Below, in pieces: positions 23,061-32,311 of a DNA stretch of 64,000 nt. Positions within the stretch are counted from its first letter, which is position 1, and the number at the start of each line of letters is the position of its first letter. The stretch comes from HGM04593 sp045646965 (GTDB lineage Bacteria; Bacteroidota; Bacteroidia; Bacteroidales; Bacteroidaceae): assembly GCA_045646965.1 (NCBI GenBank), contig JAZRLR010000025.1:1-64000 (forward strand). Direction: 5' to 3'. Under the pieces are notes generated by a model. It did no database searches and had not been told where the DNA came from. It was given only the letters and a program-made list of their open reading frames with translations. The translations under genes were made by a program, and so were the position numbers.

Positions 23061-24971
23061 ATGAAAATACCCCGACTACGTATAAAAAAATTAGATTGGT
23101 TCATCGTTAAGAGTTTCACACAGCTTTTAATGGGAACGTTCTTTATATGCCTTTTCATCTTCATTATGCAGATGCTGTGGCGCTCGGTAGACGAGTTTGT
23201 GGGAAAAGGACTCGATATTTCGGTGCTTGCACAGTTCTTTTCTCTCTGCTCGGTGGCTCTTGTGGCCGAGGCTCTGCCGCTTGCCATTCTGCTTGCCGCT
23301 CTTATGACCTTTGGAAATTTCGGCGAGAGACTCGAGTTGCTCTCAATGAAGGCTGCGGGTATCCCCCTTATACGCATTATGACGCCAATCATTGTGGAGT
23401 GTTTGCTACTTGTGGGTGTGTCGTTCTACTTTCAGAACGTGGTGAGCCCATACGCCCAGATGAAACTCTACACAATACTCTACTCAATAAAACAGACCTC
23501 ACCCGAGGTTGAAATTCCCGAAGGTGTTTTTTATGACCAGATAGAGGGATACAATCTTTTTGTGCAGAAAAAGGACAAAGAGACAGGTATGCTGTACAAG
23601 GTGATGATTTACGATATGTCTAACGGTTTTGAGAACGCAAATATACTTGTGGCCGACTCGGGCAAGATAGCAAGCACACCCGACGAGCACCACCTGATGC
23701 TGCAGCTTTACTCTGGCGAGCAATTCTCAAATATCACCGACCAGAGCATAAACAGAAAGAACGTACCCTATCGCCGCGAGACCTTCCGCAAGAAGGTGGT
23801 GGTGATACCCATAGATGGTGGCTTTGATATGAAAGACGGCTCGTTCCTCAAGGCAAACGCCAAGAGCCAGAATATGCTCGAGCTCGAGGAATCGATAAAA
23901 TCGCTGACACACTACACCGACAGCATAGGACGCAGCAACTGGAGAGGTGCCATACGCTCTACGTTTAACATAGAGACAGCCTATACCTCCACCGACTCTG
24001 CATATATGGAGAAAAACAACCTCTACTCCATAAACACCGACAGCATCTTTAATAACGCCACAGCGGCCGACAAGAGCGCGTGGAAAAAAACTCTGCTCAC
24101 AAAGATAAAACAGCAGAAAACCGACTACGAGATAAAGAAAAGTATACTGCACAGAGTAGACAAAGACCTTAACAAGCACAAGATAACCTGGTGGGACAAG
24201 ATAACCCTGTCGATAGCCTGCCTACTCTTCTTCTTCATAGGCGCGCCGCTCGGAGCCATTGTGAGAAAAGGAGGTCTGGGATACCCCGTGCTTATATCGG
24301 TGGCGATATTTATCATATACTACCTGCTGAATACATCGGCCTACAAGATGGCACGCGAGGGAGAGTGGTATATATGGATAGGAAGCTGGATGAGCACACT
24401 TGTACTTGCTCCGCTGGGTATTCTCTTCACCTATCAGTCGAATAAAGACTCGGCAATTTTCAATACCGACGCATACAAGGCATTCTTCAGAAGCCTCTTC
24501 TGCATACGCGAGAAGCGCAACGTAACACTCAAGGAGGTTATTATAAACGACCCCGAATATGCAGCAGACTACAAAGTACTCGAGGAGATACACAACGAGG
24601 CAAGGCTCTACAAAAAGAATAACCGCCTGAAGAAACTGCCCGCAGTGAAAGATGTTTTCTTTGCAGATAACGACACCACCCTGCCCAGTCTCAACGACAA
24701 ACTCGAAAATCTCATAGAAGAGCTCGGCAACAGCCGCAACAAAAAGGTTATCATACACCTGAACGTCTTCCCCGTGCTCACTATAAACGCTATAAAATCG
24801 CCGTTTGCAAAGAGATGGCTTAACACTTTGTCACTTGTATTATTCCCTGTGGGACTATTCATCTACATAAGAGCCATAAAATTCAGACTGCGTCTGCTCA
24901 AAGACCTTGTAACGGTTGAGCAGAACTCAAAGAAGATAATGGATATATTTGTAAAAGAAAAACTTGTATAA
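23061..24971 (+). CDS. LptF/LptG family lipopolysaccharide export permease
   Basis: An inner-membrane permease of the YjgP/YjgQ family that extracts LPS from the membrane with LptB. N-terminal helices at about 15-115 hold the family sequence ALPLAILLAALMTFGNFGERLELLSMKAAGIPLIRIM; a periplasmic jellyroll-like part fills about 120-340, and three helices follow at about 375-465. At 636 residues it is far longer than the usual 350-370: an extra charged C-terminal segment (about 470-636) with one more hydrophobic helix is added. First gene of a unit with ribBA 6 bases on. Confidence 0.85.
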   Translation: MKIPRLRIKKLDWFIVKSFTQLLMGTFFICLFIFIMQMLWRSVDEFVGKGLDISVLAQFFSLCSVALVAEALPLAILLAALMTFGNFGERLELLSMKAAGIPLIRIMTPIIVECLLLVGVSFYFQNVVSPYAQMKLYTILYSIKQTSPEVEIPEGVFYDQIEGYNLFVQKKDKETGMLYKVMIYDMSNGFENANILVADSGKIASTPDEHHLMLQLYSGEQFSNITDQSINRKNVPYRRETFRKKVVVIPIDGGFDMKDGSFLKANAKSQNMLELEESIKSLTHYTDSIGRSNWRGAIRSTFNIETAYTSTDSAYMEKNNLYSINTDSIFNNATAADKSAWKKTLLTKIKQQKTDYEIKKSILHRVDKDLNKHKITWWDKITLSIACLLFFFIGAPLGAIVRKGGLGYPVLISVAIFIIYYLLNTSAYKMAREGEWYIWIGSWMSTLVLAPLGILFTYQSNKDSAIFNTDAYKAFFRSLFCIREKRNVTLKEVIINDPEYAADYKVLEEIHNEARLYKKNNRLKKLPAVKDVFFADNDTTLPSLNDKLENLIEELGNSRNKKVIIHLNVFPVLTINAIKSPFAKRWLNTLSLVLFPVGLFIYIRAIKFRLRLLKDLVTVEQNSKKIMDIFVKEKLV

Positions 24972-24977
24972 CATAAT

Positions 24978-26195
24978 ATGGATAATTTCAAATTAAATAC
25001 CATCGAAGAGGCTTTAAAGGATTTCAAAGAAGGGAAATTTGTTATAGTTGTCGATGATGAAGATAGAGAGAACGAAGGCGATTTTATAATTGCCGCCGAA
25101 AAAATAACACCCGAGGCGGTGAACTTTATGCTCAAGAACGGCCGCGGAGTGCTTTGTGTACCCCTGCCTATGTCGCGTTGCAAGGAGCTTCAGCTCGACG
25201 CGCAGGTGAGCGCAAACACAAGTCTCCTGGGAACACCCTTCACTGTAACCGTAGACAAGATTGAGGGATGCAGCACAGGTGTTTCGGCTTGCGACCGCGC
25301 AGCCACAATAAAGGCTCTTGCCGACCCTGCAAGCACACCCGAGACATTCGCCCGCCCCGGACACATAAACCCCTTGTATGCACAGGACAACGGCGTGCTG
25401 CGCCGTGCAGGACACACCGAGGCCGGTGTAGACCTTGCACGCCTCGCAGGGCTCAACCCCGCTGCCGCACTCATAGAAATAATGAACGAGGATGGCACAA
25501 TGGCGCGTATGCCCCAGCTCATAGAGATTTCAAAGCAGCACGATATAAAGATTATATCTATTAAAGACCTCATTGAGTACCGCCTGCGTCAGGAGTCGCT
25601 CGTGGAGATGGGTGAAGAGGTAAATATGCCCACAGAGCACGGAAACTTCCGCCTCATCCCCTTTAAACAGATATCTACAGGCCTTGAGCACGTTGCGCTC
25701 ATAAAAGGCGAGTGGGAAGAGAACGAGCCCATACTTGTGCGTGTACACTCATCGTGTATGACAGGTGACATATTCGGCTCACGCCGTTGCGACTGCGGCT
25801 CACAGCTTCACAAGGCTATGGAGCTCATCGACAAAACAGGCAAGGGCGTTGTAGTCTATCTCAACCAGGAGGGACGCGGCATAGGTCTTATGAATAAAAT
25901 GAAGGCTTATAAATTGCAGGAAGAGGGAATGGACACAGTAGATGCCAACCTGTGCCTGGGCTTCAAAGCCGACGAGAGAGACTACGGCGTGGGAGCAGAG
26001 ATTTTGCGCAAGATAGGTGTACACAAAATGCGCCTCATCACAAACAACCCCGTGAAACGCATAGGACTCGAGAGCTACGGTCTCGAGGTGGTTGAAAATG
26101 TGGGCATAGAGATAGAGCCCAACAACTACAACTCACGTTACCTGCACACAAAAGCAGAGAGAATGGGACATACACTACATTTTGACAAAAAATAA
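24978..26195 (+). CDS. ribBA: Bifunctional DHBP synthase / GTP cyclohydrolase II
   Basis: Catalyses two entry reactions of riboflavin synthesis. Residues 1-205 are RibB (DDEDRENEGDFIIAAE with the metal Glu; RRAGHTEAGVDLARLAG). Residues about 206-405 are RibA: the zinc site GSRRCDCGSQLHKAM with Cys residues, preceded by HSSCMTGDIFG, and YLNQEGRGIGL. Both domains look complete and the 405-residue length is typical. It starts 6 bases after the permease gene. No FMN riboswitch is visible in the short gap. Confidence 0.96.
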   Translation: MDNFKLNTIEEALKDFKEGKFVIVVDDEDRENEGDFIIAAEKITPEAVNFMLKNGRGVLCVPLPMSRCKELQLDAQVSANTSLLGTPFTVTVDKIEGCSTGVSACDRAATIKALADPASTPETFARPGHINPLYAQDNGVLRRAGHTEAGVDLARLAGLNPAAALIEIMNEDGTMARMPQLIEISKQHDIKIISIKDLIEYRLRQESLVEMGEEVNMPTEHGNFRLIPFKQISTGLEHVALIKGEWEENEPILVRVHSSCMTGDIFGSRRCDCGSQLHKAMELIDKTGKGVVVYLNQEGRGIGLMNKMKAYKLQEEGMDTVDANLCLGFKADERDYGVGAEILRKIGVHKMRLITNNPVKRIGLESYGLEVVENVGIEIEPNNYNSRYLHTKAERMGHTLHFDKK

Positions 26196-26207
26196 AAACT
26201 AAAGAAT

Positions 26208-27401
26208 ATGAATAAATTATCAGATCGTGTCAATAGACTGGCCCCCTCGGCCACATTGGCAATGTCACAAAAGAGCCAGGAATTAAAGGCTCAAGGAGTG
26301 GATGTAATTAATATGAGTGTGGGTGAGCCCGACTTCAACACCCCCGATTCTATTAAAGAAGCAGGTAAAAAAGCCATCGAGGAGAACTGGTCACGCTATT
26401 CACCCGTTCCCGGATACCCCTCGCTTCGCAAAGCTATCGTAGAGAAACTGAAAAAAGAGAACGGACTCGAATTTACCGAGGCACAGATTTCTGTTTCAAA
26501 TGGTGCAAAGCAAGCTGTATGTAACGCTATTATGGCTCTCGTAAACGAGGGCGACGAAGTAATTATACCCGCCCCCTACTGGGTGAGCTACCCCGATATG
26601 GTGAAACTTGCCGACGGTACACCCGTAATTGTGAGCGCAGGCATTGAGCAGAACTTTAAAATCACAGGTGCACAGCTCGAGGCAGCCATCACCCCCAAAA
26701 CAAAGATGCTCATTTTGTGCTCTCCCTCAAACCCCACAGGCTCGGTATATACAAAGAGCGAGCTCAAGGAGCTTGCCGACGTACTCGCAAAATATCCCAA
26801 CGTATTCATTGTTGCCGATGAGATTTACGAGCACATCAACTACATAGGCGCACACGAGAGCATTGCACAGTTCGAGGAGATACGCGACAGAGTAATTATT
26901 ATAAACGGTGTATCAAAGGCTTATGCTATGACAGGCTGGAGAATTGGTTTCCTTGCCGCAGCCGACTGGATTGTGAAGGGCTGTAACAAATTGCAGGGAC
27001 AATACACGAGCGGACCCTGCTCGGTGTCACAGATTGCTTCTCTCGAGGCTTACAACGGCTCACAGGAGCCCGTTGAGGAGATGCGCAAGGCCTTCCAGCG
27101 CCGTCGCGACCTCATTGTGAAACTTGCAAAGGAGATTCCCGGTCTCGAGGTAAATGTTCCCGAGGGTGCATTCTATCTCTTCCCCAAGTGCAGCTCTTTC
27201 TTTGGTAAGAGCTATGGCGACAAGGTAATCAACGACTCTGACGACCTTGCAATGTATCTGCTCACCGAGGCACACGTTGCAGCCGTAGGCGGCGCATCGT
27301 TCGGCGCTCCCGAGTGCTTCAGAATGAGCTACGCCACAAGCGACGAAAATATTATTGAGGCTATCAGACGCATTAAAGAGGCTCTTGCAAAGTTGAAATA
27401 A
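26208..27401 (+). CDS. aspC: Aspartate aminotransferase (class I PLP enzyme)
   Basis: A 397-residue fold-type I aminotransferase of the Iγ aspartate/prephenate type. PLP-contact sequences include VSNGAKQAVCNA, PAPYWVSYPDM, SPSNPTGSVYTK and VADEIYEHINY; the Schiff-base Lys lies in GVSKAYAMTGWRIGF near residue 235; the carboxylate-binding Arg is in FRMSYATS near the end. It starts 12 bases after ribBA and is the last gene before the putative replication origin. Exact substrate range is inferred from similarity. Confidence 0.88.
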   Translation: MNKLSDRVNRLAPSATLAMSQKSQELKAQGVDVINMSVGEPDFNTPDSIKEAGKKAIEENWSRYSPVPGYPSLRKAIVEKLKKENGLEFTEAQISVSNGAKQAVCNAIMALVNEGDEVIIPAPYWVSYPDMVKLADGTPVIVSAGIEQNFKITGAQLEAAITPKTKMLILCSPSNPTGSVYTKSELKELADVLAKYPNVFIVADEIYEHINYIGAHESIAQFEEIRDRVIIINGVSKAYAMTGWRIGFLAAADWIVKGCNKLQGQYTSGPCSVSQIASLEAYNGSQEPVEEMRKAFQRRRDLIVKLAKEIPGLEVNVPEGAFYLFPKCSSFFGKSYGDKVINDSDDLAMYLLTEAHVAAVGGASFGAPECFRMSYATSDENIIEAIRRIKEALAKLK

Positions 27402-27422
27402 TAACAGACATTATAAACAATG

Positions 27423-27458
27423 TATAGGGGCTGCATTTTGCGGCCCCTATATTTTTTC
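27423..27458 (+). terminator. Terminator of the permease-ribBA-aspC unit
   Basis: TATAGGGGC (27423-27431) and GCCCCTATA (27443-27451) form a strong stem extended by TGC/GCG, followed by TTTTTTCC. It insulates the origin candidate from incoming transcription. Confidence 0.8.
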
Positions 27459-27460
27459 CT

Positions 27461-28000
27461 TGTTTAAAAGTGTTGATAACCCTGTTAATTCTTGTTGATA
27501 ATGTGTTTAAAAGCTATTTATAAAATCTGTTTAAAAAGTGGTAATTCAGTTTTGAAAAAACAAAATCTTGATTAAGCCGCAATGGTAATTCAAAATCCAA
27601 ATTATAATACCATTTTTTACACCGTAAGTTTTCAATAGGTTTTTAACCGGTTTTCAACACGTTAAAAGGAAAAAATAATCAATAACCGCTATTATCAACC
27701 GAGTGTTAATAAACCCATTTTAAAGCTATTACACAACAAATTACGCTGTTTATAACTATTGATAAACTATCCATTTTGACTAATAACGTAAAAAGCAACA
27801 CTTTTTTAAAAAACTTCTCTACACAATTAACCGACTTTGTTTTTGTTGTTGATTAATTTTAATTTTTAAATAAGGAAATATATATAATAAATGGTGTTGA
27901 AAATGGACGGTAGCCGCAGGTTCTGCAATCATCTTTTGCTACACAACGCTTAAAAGGCTACAGAGGCGCAGCGCTATACATTATATATAATATAGGGTTA
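27461..28000. other. Putative chromosomal replication origin (oriC)
   Basis: No gene is present. The stretch is extremely AT-rich and holds boxes one step from the DnaA consensus TTATCCACA: TTATCAACA on the minus strand at 27471-27479 and 27493-27501; TTTTCAACA at 27651-27659 and, minus strand, 27895-27903; TTATCAACC at 27692-27700; weaker forms at 27757-27765 and 27847-27855. TGTTTAAAAG recurs at 27461-27470 and 27504-27513, with a variant at 27528-27538, and TGGTAATTCA at 27539-27548 and 27583-27592. The most AT-rich part (27854-27890) could unwind. The base-composition skew of the + strand changes sign here. Confidence 0.65.
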
Positions 28001-28400
28001 AATGAAAGAAATCCTCTCAAAACTCTTTTTATAATGTTTGAGAGGGGGTGGAAGTGTAGCACACAAGACTCATTTAACTTCGCGGTAGCAGTGGGGCTCT
28101 TTCGGTTTGCTTGCTACTGCACAATTTCACAGCACAGGTACTGCGATGAGCCGGCAGGAGAAGTAGCGTCGGAAGGTGGCATTAAGTTCAGGAAGGTCAC
28201 CAATCCATTCAAGGTTGCGGAACTTGAGGCTGGAGATAAGGTTTACTGTGCGATGCAGTTGATTGGCGATAAGCTATATCGCTCTATTTCTTAAAAAGTG
28301 AACTCTAACTTGAGCCACCCTGTTATTACGGGGCATAAATGTATCTTTGCTTAAAGAAATATTCTATAAGTTTAAAGTAGAAAATAAGAAAGAAAAACAC
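28001..28400. other. Non-coding stretch right of the origin candidate
   Basis: A 9-bp stem (CCTCTCAAA at about 28013 and TTTGAGAGG at about 28037) is followed by GC-richer sequence to 28300. A 86-codon frame at 28034-28294 is open but has no ribosome site, uneven composition and no recognisable family, so I do not call it. TATCTTTG near 28341 is a possible -7 box pointing antisense into porZ. Confidence 0.4.
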
Positions 28401-30719
28401 CTATCTTGTGATAAGAATCTTTGCAGCTACGCCCTCGGAACCATTTTCGTCGTAAGTGAGAACGTAGTAAACACCGCTCGAAACCTTTTCACCTTTGGCG
28501 TTGCGGCCGTTCCAGGTGAACTGTCCACCTGTGGAAACGCCATCTGCAATCAAATAACCCGCTGTATCGACGATTTTAACCTCGCAGTCGAGTGTTAGTC
28601 CAACGATGGAAATATTTCCGCTGTACGAGGCTCTCACGGGGTTTGGATAAACGTGTATAATGCTCTCATCGAGTTTTTCTTCGGGCTCTGTGGCATCGCC
28701 CATAAAACTTACAATGCCATCTTTGGTGCCGATGAATACTTCTCCACTCTCTCCGTTCACTGCAACGCTTGTTATTTCGTTTGACGGGAGGGGAGAATCT
28801 GCGGTTGTGAAGTGATGTATCATCTCGAGACCATCTGCGCTTATGAGATATATACCGTTTGTTTTTGTGCCTATCCATTTGCGGTCGGCACCATCGGTTG
28901 TAATTGCTGTTATATATGCTCCGCTCAACAAGTAGTCGGCAAGGTTGGTGCCGTCGTTGCGCGGTACTTTAATTTGTGTAAATACACCGTCGTCGAAGAA
29001 TCTCTTGGGGTTCTCAATCACAAAAAGTCCGTTGTCGGTACCTATCCACATTTTGCCTGACGCATCCTCTTTTATGCATCCTACGTTGTATATAGTGTAT
29101 TTAATTCCGTCCTGATTGGTGAATTGGTGTTTCCACAGTGCTGTTTGGTCGTCTTTTGTGTCGAATGGGGTGTTATTTGTCTTTGCACAGAAAATACCTG
29201 CGTTCTCGCCTCCCTGCAGCGATGTAACCCATAGCCACCCTCTTGAGTCGATGAGTATATCGACCATAGTCTCGTAGCCTGCAATCTTGTCGTAATTGAG
29301 CGACAGCCACTCGCCGTTGCTTTTGCGCACCTTCACTATATTATCTATGTTTGTGGTGTTTGTCATCCACAGATTGCCATCGTTGTCGAATTTAACGCGC
29401 GACACACGCACATAGTTTTGTATATTGGACGATGTGGGAACTGCGCTTTCGAGTGCGCTGTTATTGTGGTTGTAGTGCGCTACTAGCTCCCCGTTGCGGA
29501 ACTCATAGACTCCCTGGCCGAATGAGCAGGCAAAGTAGTGTCCTTTCTCTTTGGGATCTTCGTCCACTGCACACACATTGACATATCTCACGCCTGTTTT
29601 TTCGGCTATTTCGTCGCCGGGGTAGTTGGTCCATTTGTCGTCGCCGGGGTTATACTCCATAAGTGTTCCGGGGTATAATGTGCTGCCGAAATAGTTAAGT
29701 GTACCTCCTGCAACGAGCAGATTGCCATCGCTTGTAAATGTCATATACTCGCAGTGGTTATTCATAGGGCTGCGAGGTGCTATGTAGTTTTCTCCGTCGG
29801 TGAGTTTGTCGTCTTTTATTCTGCACTCCACCACTCCGCTGCTGCCTTTGCAATGCCACAGTGTGTTACCGTCAGCCTCAAGATAGGTGCTTTCCTCTGC
29901 TGTGTCAAATTTCTTGTAGTCGGTGGTGCTGTTTATTACAAAAAAGCTTTTTTCGAGGCCGCAGTATAGTTTGCCGTTCTTTTGATAGAGATATTTGAAA
30001 GGCTCGGTGGAGGAGATTATTTTATTTGTTGCGTTGTTTTGGGTATTTATAGTGTATAATCCTTTTTTGTCTACGGCGCCAATGAGATTGCCGTTCACTT
30101 CGTTCAATGCAACATATTTTGAGCTGTTTATCTTCTCAAAATTGTTTTTATCTAGAAGGTTGTCGCGTATAGAGCCTTTGTAGAGTCCCTCATCGGTTCC
30201 TATGTACAGAATGTTATCCTTTACATAAGAACAGAGGGTATTTATGTTTATATTGTATGTATTGGTGAACTCGAGTCTCTCGAGGTTTAATATCACCACG
30301 CCGAAGCTTGTGTTTATATATGCTTCGGAGCCGTTTACATACACTCCGTTTATCTTTTTCGATGCAAGTACCTTACTCTTGAAGTCGGATATATTGTATA
30401 TTTCCCCGTCGGGGTAGAGAATGTCTATATTTGCGTTCTGATATATAATCAGGAGTGCATTTATAGCTTTACAATAGGCTATTTCACAGATATTAAAATC
30501 GTTCAGGCTGTTGAGCTTGTCGTGGGTGTATACCTCTCCGTCCTCTTTGTCATAGGAGAAGAGTGCTCCCGATGCGAGCACATACACTTTATTTCCCATT
30601 ACCTGGCAGCGTGTGGCGTTGTTATACGATGTGTATATCTTCCAGTCGCCCACCGTTGCCATAGCAGTTGCCGAGAGCGATAATAAAATGAGCGCTATTG
30701 CAAAAAATCTCTTAATCAT
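28401..30719 (-). CDS. porZ: PorZ-like type IX secretion component with beta propellers
   Basis: A secreted 772-residue protein with a signal peptide (about 1-21), about 30 residues then repeated beta strands of two propellers of the two-component-regulator type (WIGTDNGLFVIE and KWIGTKTNGIYLIS are clear blades), and a C-terminal sorting domain starting IIHVYPNPV and ending in GVAAKILITR. Order and length match Porphyromonas PorZ, part of the outer-surface attachment complex of type IX secretion. Other two-propeller proteins are possible. It overlaps rdgB by 8 bases, so the two are co-transcribed. Confidence 0.8.
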   Translation of the reverse strand: MIKRFFAIALILLSLSATAMATVGDWKIYTSYNNATRCQVMGNKVYVLASGALFSYDKEDGEVYTHDKLNSLNDFNICEIAYCKAINALLIIYQNANIDILYPDGEIYNISDFKSKVLASKKINGVYVNGSEAYINTSFGVVILNLERLEFTNTYNININTLCSYVKDNILYIGTDEGLYKGSIRDNLLDKNNFEKINSSKYVALNEVNGNLIGAVDKKGLYTINTQNNATNKIISSTEPFKYLYQKNGKLYCGLEKSFFVINSTTDYKKFDTAEESTYLEADGNTLWHCKGSSGVVECRIKDDKLTDGENYIAPRSPMNNHCEYMTFTSDGNLLVAGGTLNYFGSTLYPGTLMEYNPGDDKWTNYPGDEIAEKTGVRYVNVCAVDEDPKEKGHYFACSFGQGVYEFRNGELVAHYNHNNSALESAVPTSSNIQNYVRVSRVKFDNDGNLWMTNTTNIDNIVKVRKSNGEWLSLNYDKIAGYETMVDILIDSRGWLWVTSLQGGENAGIFCAKTNNTPFDTKDDQTALWKHQFTNQDGIKYTIYNVGCIKEDASGKMWIGTDNGLFVIENPKRFFDDGVFTQIKVPRNDGTNLADYLLSGAYITAITTDGADRKWIGTKTNGIYLISADGLEMIHHFTTADSPLPSNEITSVAVNGESGEVFIGTKDGIVSFMGDATEPEEKLDESIIHVYPNPVRASYSGNISIVGLTLDCEVKIVDTAGYLIADGVSTGGQFTWNGRNAKGEKVSSGVYYVLTYDENGSEGVAAKILITR

Positions 30720-31293
30720 ACTTTTCCTTGAGGTGTTTGCTTAATTTTTCGGTGGCTCTGTATCGGTGGCTTATTCTGTTTTTTTCTTCGCTGCCCATTT
30801 GTGCGAAGCTCATATCGTAGCCTTCGGGCACAAATATGGGGTCGTAACCAAATCCGGCTTCTCCCATCTTTTCGCAGCTTATCCTGCCCTTTACAATGCC
30901 GTCAAAGAGAGTCTCCTCTTTGTCTATAATTAACGCGATAACCGTGCGAAATTGTGCGTTTCTGTTGTTTTCTCCCGTTAAATTTTGCAATAATTTCTGC
31001 ATATTGGCCTGGGAATCGCACTCCTCGCCTGCATAGCGTGCCGAATACACGCCCGGAGCACCTCCCAGAGCCTCTACCTCAAGGCCTGTGTCGTCGGCAA
31101 AGCAGTTGCAGTTGTATTTCTCGCTTATCCAGCGTGCTTTAATGAGCGCGTTTTCCTGTAGCGTACTTCCTGTTTCAGGTATATCGTCGTGGCAATCTAT
31201 GTCGGAGAGTGAGAGTACCTCTACCCTATTGCCGAGAATATCTCTCACCTCCTGCAGTTTGTGTTTGTTATTTGTGGCAAATACAAGTTTCAT
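30712..31293 (-). CDS. rdgB: Non-canonical purine NTP pyrophosphatase (RdgB/HAM1)
   Basis: Removes dITP, XTP and similar nucleotides from the pool. A 193-residue HAM1 protein starting MKLVFATNNKHKLQEVRDILG; further motifs are ADDTGLEVEALGGAPGVYSARYAG and GFGYDPIFVPEG, and the end SHRYRATEKL matches. The start is the ATG at 31293; the two codons before it would need a TTG start. It begins 2 bases after the YitT stop and overlaps the porZ start, giving a yitT-rdgB-porZ run. Confidence 0.95.
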   Translation of the reverse strand: MKLVFATNNKHKLQEVRDILGNRVEVLSLSDIDCHDDIPETGSTLQENALIKARWISEKYNCNCFADDTGLEVEALGGAPGVYSARYAGEECDSQANMQKLLQNLTGENNRNAQFRTVIALIIDKEETLFDGIVKGRISCEKMGEAGFGYDPIFVPEGYDMSFAQMGSEEKNRISHRYRATEKLSKHLKEKYD

Positions 31294-31295
31294 AG

Positions 31296-32267
31296 TCAAT
31301 CTTTTTTCTCTTCGGCCGAAGTTTTATCTTCGATGTGCTCGTTGAGTTTTATCTTCTTGGCCTTAATCTTGTCGAATCCGTTTCCATACACTCCCATAAC
31401 CTTTGATTGTGATATGAGCGCATTGGGGTCTATCTGCTTCACCATACTGAACAGTTGTTGAGACTGATTGGCTCTTGTGAGCGTGGTTATCACCTTGCCT
31501 TCTTTCTTTGAGTAGAATCCCACAGAATCGAGCAGAGTGACACCGCGTTTCATCTGGCGGGTGATGTAATATCCAATCTCCTCATATTTATTTGAGAAAA
31601 TGAAGAATTGTACCATCTGTCTGTTACTATTCACCATATAATCGAGCGAGAGGTTCACCACCACAAGGGTTATATATCCATAGAACATTCTCGAGAGGCT
31701 CACGGTTATATTTTCCGATGGGATGATGAAGAAACTGCTTGTAATTATGAATGTATCGACGTAGAGCATAGCTCGTCCAAAGCTCACATCTTTGTATTTG
31801 TTTACTATGGCTGCTATGATATCCACTCCTCCCGTGCTTCCGTTATTCACAAAGCATATCGCAATGGATATGCCTATGAATATAGAACCCACAAGACAGG
31901 CTTCGAGCTCCTTGGTCGGCCCCAGGAAGGTGTAGGCGTTGAAATTGGCAAAAAGAACCTCTGTGATGCTCAACATAATTGTCATAACAAAAATGGCATA
32001 CATTGTCTTTATGCAGAATTTCCACCCCAGTATCTTTATGGCAATCAAAATGAGTATCAGGTTCAGTAAAAAGTAGACGTACTGCATAGATATTCCCACA
32101 GAGTACTGCACTATGGCTCCTATACCGGTGACACCACCGATAAGAAATTGATAGGGGCTCATAAAGAAGTTCCATACACACGAATACAATGCCAAGCCTA
32201 ATGTTATCATAACATAGCTTTTAACCTCCGACATAATGCTTGGTCGCGGAAAAGAAAATTTGGCCAT
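31296..32267 (-). CDS. YitT family membrane protein
   Basis: A 323-residue protein with six hydrophobic helices (about 15-220) and a cytoplasmic C-terminal domain (about 230-300) of the DUF2179 ACT-like type. The motifs FLIGGVTGIGAIVQY and NNGSTGGVDIIAAIVNKY are the paired glycine-rich segments of YitT proteins. The role is not established; transport or sensing of a small solute is likely. Its charged C-terminus ends in KTSAEEKKD. Confidence 0.88.
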   Translation of the reverse strand: MAKFSFPRPSIMSEVKSYVMITLGLALYSCVWNFFMSPYQFLIGGVTGIGAIVQYSVGISMQYVYFLLNLILILIAIKILGWKFCIKTMYAIFVMTIMLSITEVLFANFNAYTFLGPTKELEACLVGSIFIGISIAICFVNNGSTGGVDIIAAIVNKYKDVSFGRAMLYVDTFIITSSFFIIPSENITVSLSRMFYGYITLVVVNLSLDYMVNSNRQMVQFFIFSNKYEEIGYYITRQMKRGVTLLDSVGFYSKKEGKVITTLTRANQSQQLFSMVKQIDPNALISQSKVMGVYGNGFDKIKAKKIKLNEHIEDKTSAEEKKD

Positions 32268-32311
32268 AATTTTTGTTTTTTAGTTGGTTATGATGCTTTT
32301 ACAGCCTGTAA

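Noticed and set aside
28034..28294. 86-codon + frame right of the origin candidate
   Set aside because: No family, no ribosome site and uneven composition; the minus strand also shows a short protein-like frame here, so neither is supported.
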